Of a stretch of 64,000 nucleotides of DNA, positions 62,796-64,000 are shown in pieces; the stretch's first letter is position 1; each line of letters opens with the position of its first letter. Below the pieces are notes generated by a model. The model saw nothing but the letters and a program-made list of their open reading frames with translations, was not told the DNA's origin and ran no database searches. The position numbers and the translations under genes are program-made. Where the stretch lies: assembly GCF_011745365.1 (NCBI RefSeq), contig NW_024468909.1, positions 4,526,001 through 4,590,000 on the forward strand, given 5' to 3'. The DNA comes from Cryphonectria parasitica EP155. Its lineage: Eukaryota > Ascomycota > Sordariomycetes > Diaporthales > Cryphonectriaceae.

Positions 62796-64000
62796 TTACT
62801 GCAGCCCGATATTGACCTCCTGTGCGACCAATCCATATATCCAGTTGGCCTCCGTGGCACTGCTGCACTGGAAGCACCACTTCTTCACCGTGCCGGCCAG
62901 GTTTCCCGTCTTGGGCGCGACGCCGACCTTGTTCTCCTCGTCACGTAGATCCTCCCACACGTTCAAGATGATGCCACGTGCGCCTAATCGTCCGAAACAC
63001 TTGGACCCGAGCACGACATCCAGAACGATGATCGGCTTAGTCTTCTCGGGGTCAGCATCGCCGAATCGGAACGTCTTCTTGGGAATCTTGGTCACGATCA
63101 CACGCTTCTCCATCCCGTGCCGGATGCGTAGTTCCTGCCTCATACCCGGCGGCGGCCGTGTGATCTGGAGGTTGCAGTTGCCGTGGTCTTCCCACTTGGT
63201 TGGTGTCACAAGCAGATGGCAACGGATCTTAAGGTTGTCGCTGCCGAGAACAACAGTGCGGCCGCTGCTGGCCTCTGTCATGGAGACGGATGGCGACCGC
63301 GGCGGTGTCACGTTGCCAGAAGAGGATGAGCCGCTTGTGTACAGCGATGCGGCAGCTGTGGTGGGGCGGCTCATGCTGCGCCGATCCACCGAGGACTTGT
63401 CAATGTTGAACGACGGGCTGCTGCTGCCCGTGAGACGTTTGAAGAGCGATGGCGCAGATGAGCTGGACGATGTGCCCTGTGACTGGGACACAGACTGCGA
63501 CGGCGCGCGCGTCGAGGCCCGGTAGCTGTTCCTCCTACCAAACCAGCTACGGCGGTGGCTGCTGCTCGACTGACCGTCAGGGTCCTGGGCGGTCGCATCC
63601 GGCTGCCCAAACGAGCGGAACCTGGCTTCTTCCTCAAGAGCCTTGTACTTAGCATTGTTGAGGCGAGCCTGGTGGACAGCGGTGTAGAGCGTAGACCCTT
63701 CCTTGGTAGATGTCGCCCGGAAGCGGAAGATCTTGCCGTCAATCTTGGCCAGCTTGCAGTAAGGCCGGACCGGAGAGCGGACCTCGAGGTCAATAACCGT
63801 GCTCTGCCGGATCATGACGATGGGCGTGAGCTCGAGAGCAATCAGCGGCTGCATACGGGAGAGGTCTGCATCGCCGCCAAACTCGGACGATCCTGATGAG
63901 TTCAGGGCTCCCGTGCCGGAGACAGGGTGCATGGACAGAGGGTACGCCTCGATCAGGCCTGGAGTGACGACAATCGAGCATGCTTCGTGCCATGCGTCTC
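62796..64000 (-). CDS. Conserved-looking fungal protein of unknown function, 5' end beyond the window
   Basis: Minus-strand frame open from the right edge to TAA at 62798..62796, at least 400 residues without an intron. A Met lies at 63932, but the frame continues upstream with plausible protein sequence (AWHEACSIVVTPGLIEAYPL), so the true start is probably outside. Visible parts: an N-terminal folded section with beta-like blocks (LIALELTPIVMIRQSTVIDL, CKLAKIDGKIFRFRATSTKE) and a helix (TAVHQARLNNAKYKALEEEA); a Ser/Arg-rich linker (about 63560..63280); and a C-terminal folded section of ~150 residues (LKIRCHLLVTPTKWEDHGNC, MEKRVIVTKIPKKTFRFGDA, KPIIVLDVVLGSKCFGRLGA), ending in a Trp-containing helix (SSATEANWIYGLVAQEVNIG). 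This alternation is compatible with PH-like or RanBP1-like modules, but that is only an impression. Codon use and GC are normal, with no RIP. Confidence 0.82.
   Translation of the reverse strand, partial: DAWHEACSIVVTPGLIEAYPLSMHPVSGTGALNSSGSSEFGGDADLSRMQPLIALELTPIVMIRQSTVIDLEVRSPVRPYCKLAKIDGKIFRFRATSTKEGSTLYTAVHQARLNNAKYKALEEEARFRSFGQPDATAQDPDGQSSSSHRRSWFGRRNSYRASTRAPSQSVSQSQGTSSSSSAPSLFKRLTGSSSPSFNIDKSSVDRRSMSRPTTAAASLYTSGSSSSGNVTPPRSPSVSMTEASSGRTVVLGSDNLKIRCHLLVTPTKWEDHGNCNLQITRPPPGMRQELRIRHGMEKRVIVTKIPKKTFRFGDADPEKTKPIIVLDVVLGSKCFGRLGARGIILNVWEDLRDEENKVGVAPKTGNLAGTVKKWCFQCSSATEANWIYGLVAQEVNIGLQ

Overview
The window looks like a chromosome segment of a filamentous ascomycete (Pezizomycotina). 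The evidence is a spliced Zn2Cys6 regulator with short GT..AG introns, several LTR retrotransposon families, and a strong repeat-induced point mutation (RIP) signature. A hypocrealean or other sordariomycete is my guess; nothing here fixes the genus. The DNA has two compartments. Positions 1 to about 41,450 are AT-rich and made almost entirely of dead, nested LTR retrotransposons, in which nearly every in-frame stop is a C-to-T or G-to-A product (CAG/CAA/CGA to TAG/TAA/TGA). From about 41,500 to 64,000 the base composition is balanced, the DNA is rich in microsatellites and it holds two genes.

The AT-rich block can be read as layers. A large Ty3/Gypsy element (L, minus strand, 319-bp LTR at 10546..10864) fills 1..10864 and runs off the left edge. 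The 3' end of a second copy (R, plus strand) lies at 36333..39470; joining the two predicts an element of about 12.3 kb. The middle (10865..33157) holds at least seven copies, some only fragments, of one Ty3/Gypsy family with ~445-456 bp LTRs (TGTTATGAC..ATTACA); its better copies (A, B) end Pol in a chromodomain, so it is a chromovirus. Copies E, D, A, B, H, I and J are nested: B sits inside the chromodomain of A (5-bp target duplication CAAGC), A sits inside an LTR of D (duplication CATAT), I sits inside an LTR of H, and J sits inside the pol of I. A and B both carry an extra small ORF on the strand opposite to pol, placed between pol and the 3' LTR, whose stop codon overlaps the pol stop codon.

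At 33158..36332 lies a 3.2-kb element with 213-bp LTRs, little affected by RIP and without retroviral genes. It is filled with four minisatellite arrays, and its two flanks come from different host elements. A Ty1/Copia gag-pol fragment (39471..41430, minus) closes the repeat block.

The balanced part contains a complete Zn2Cys6 transcription factor gene with three exons (46372..48304, minus, 592 codons plus stop), then about 14.5 kb with no convincing gene but many microsatellites (three CT tracts of 79 to 96 bp), then the 3' end of a conserved-looking fungal gene of unknown function (62796..64000, minus, continuing past the right edge). No rRNA, tRNA or CRISPR feature was found.
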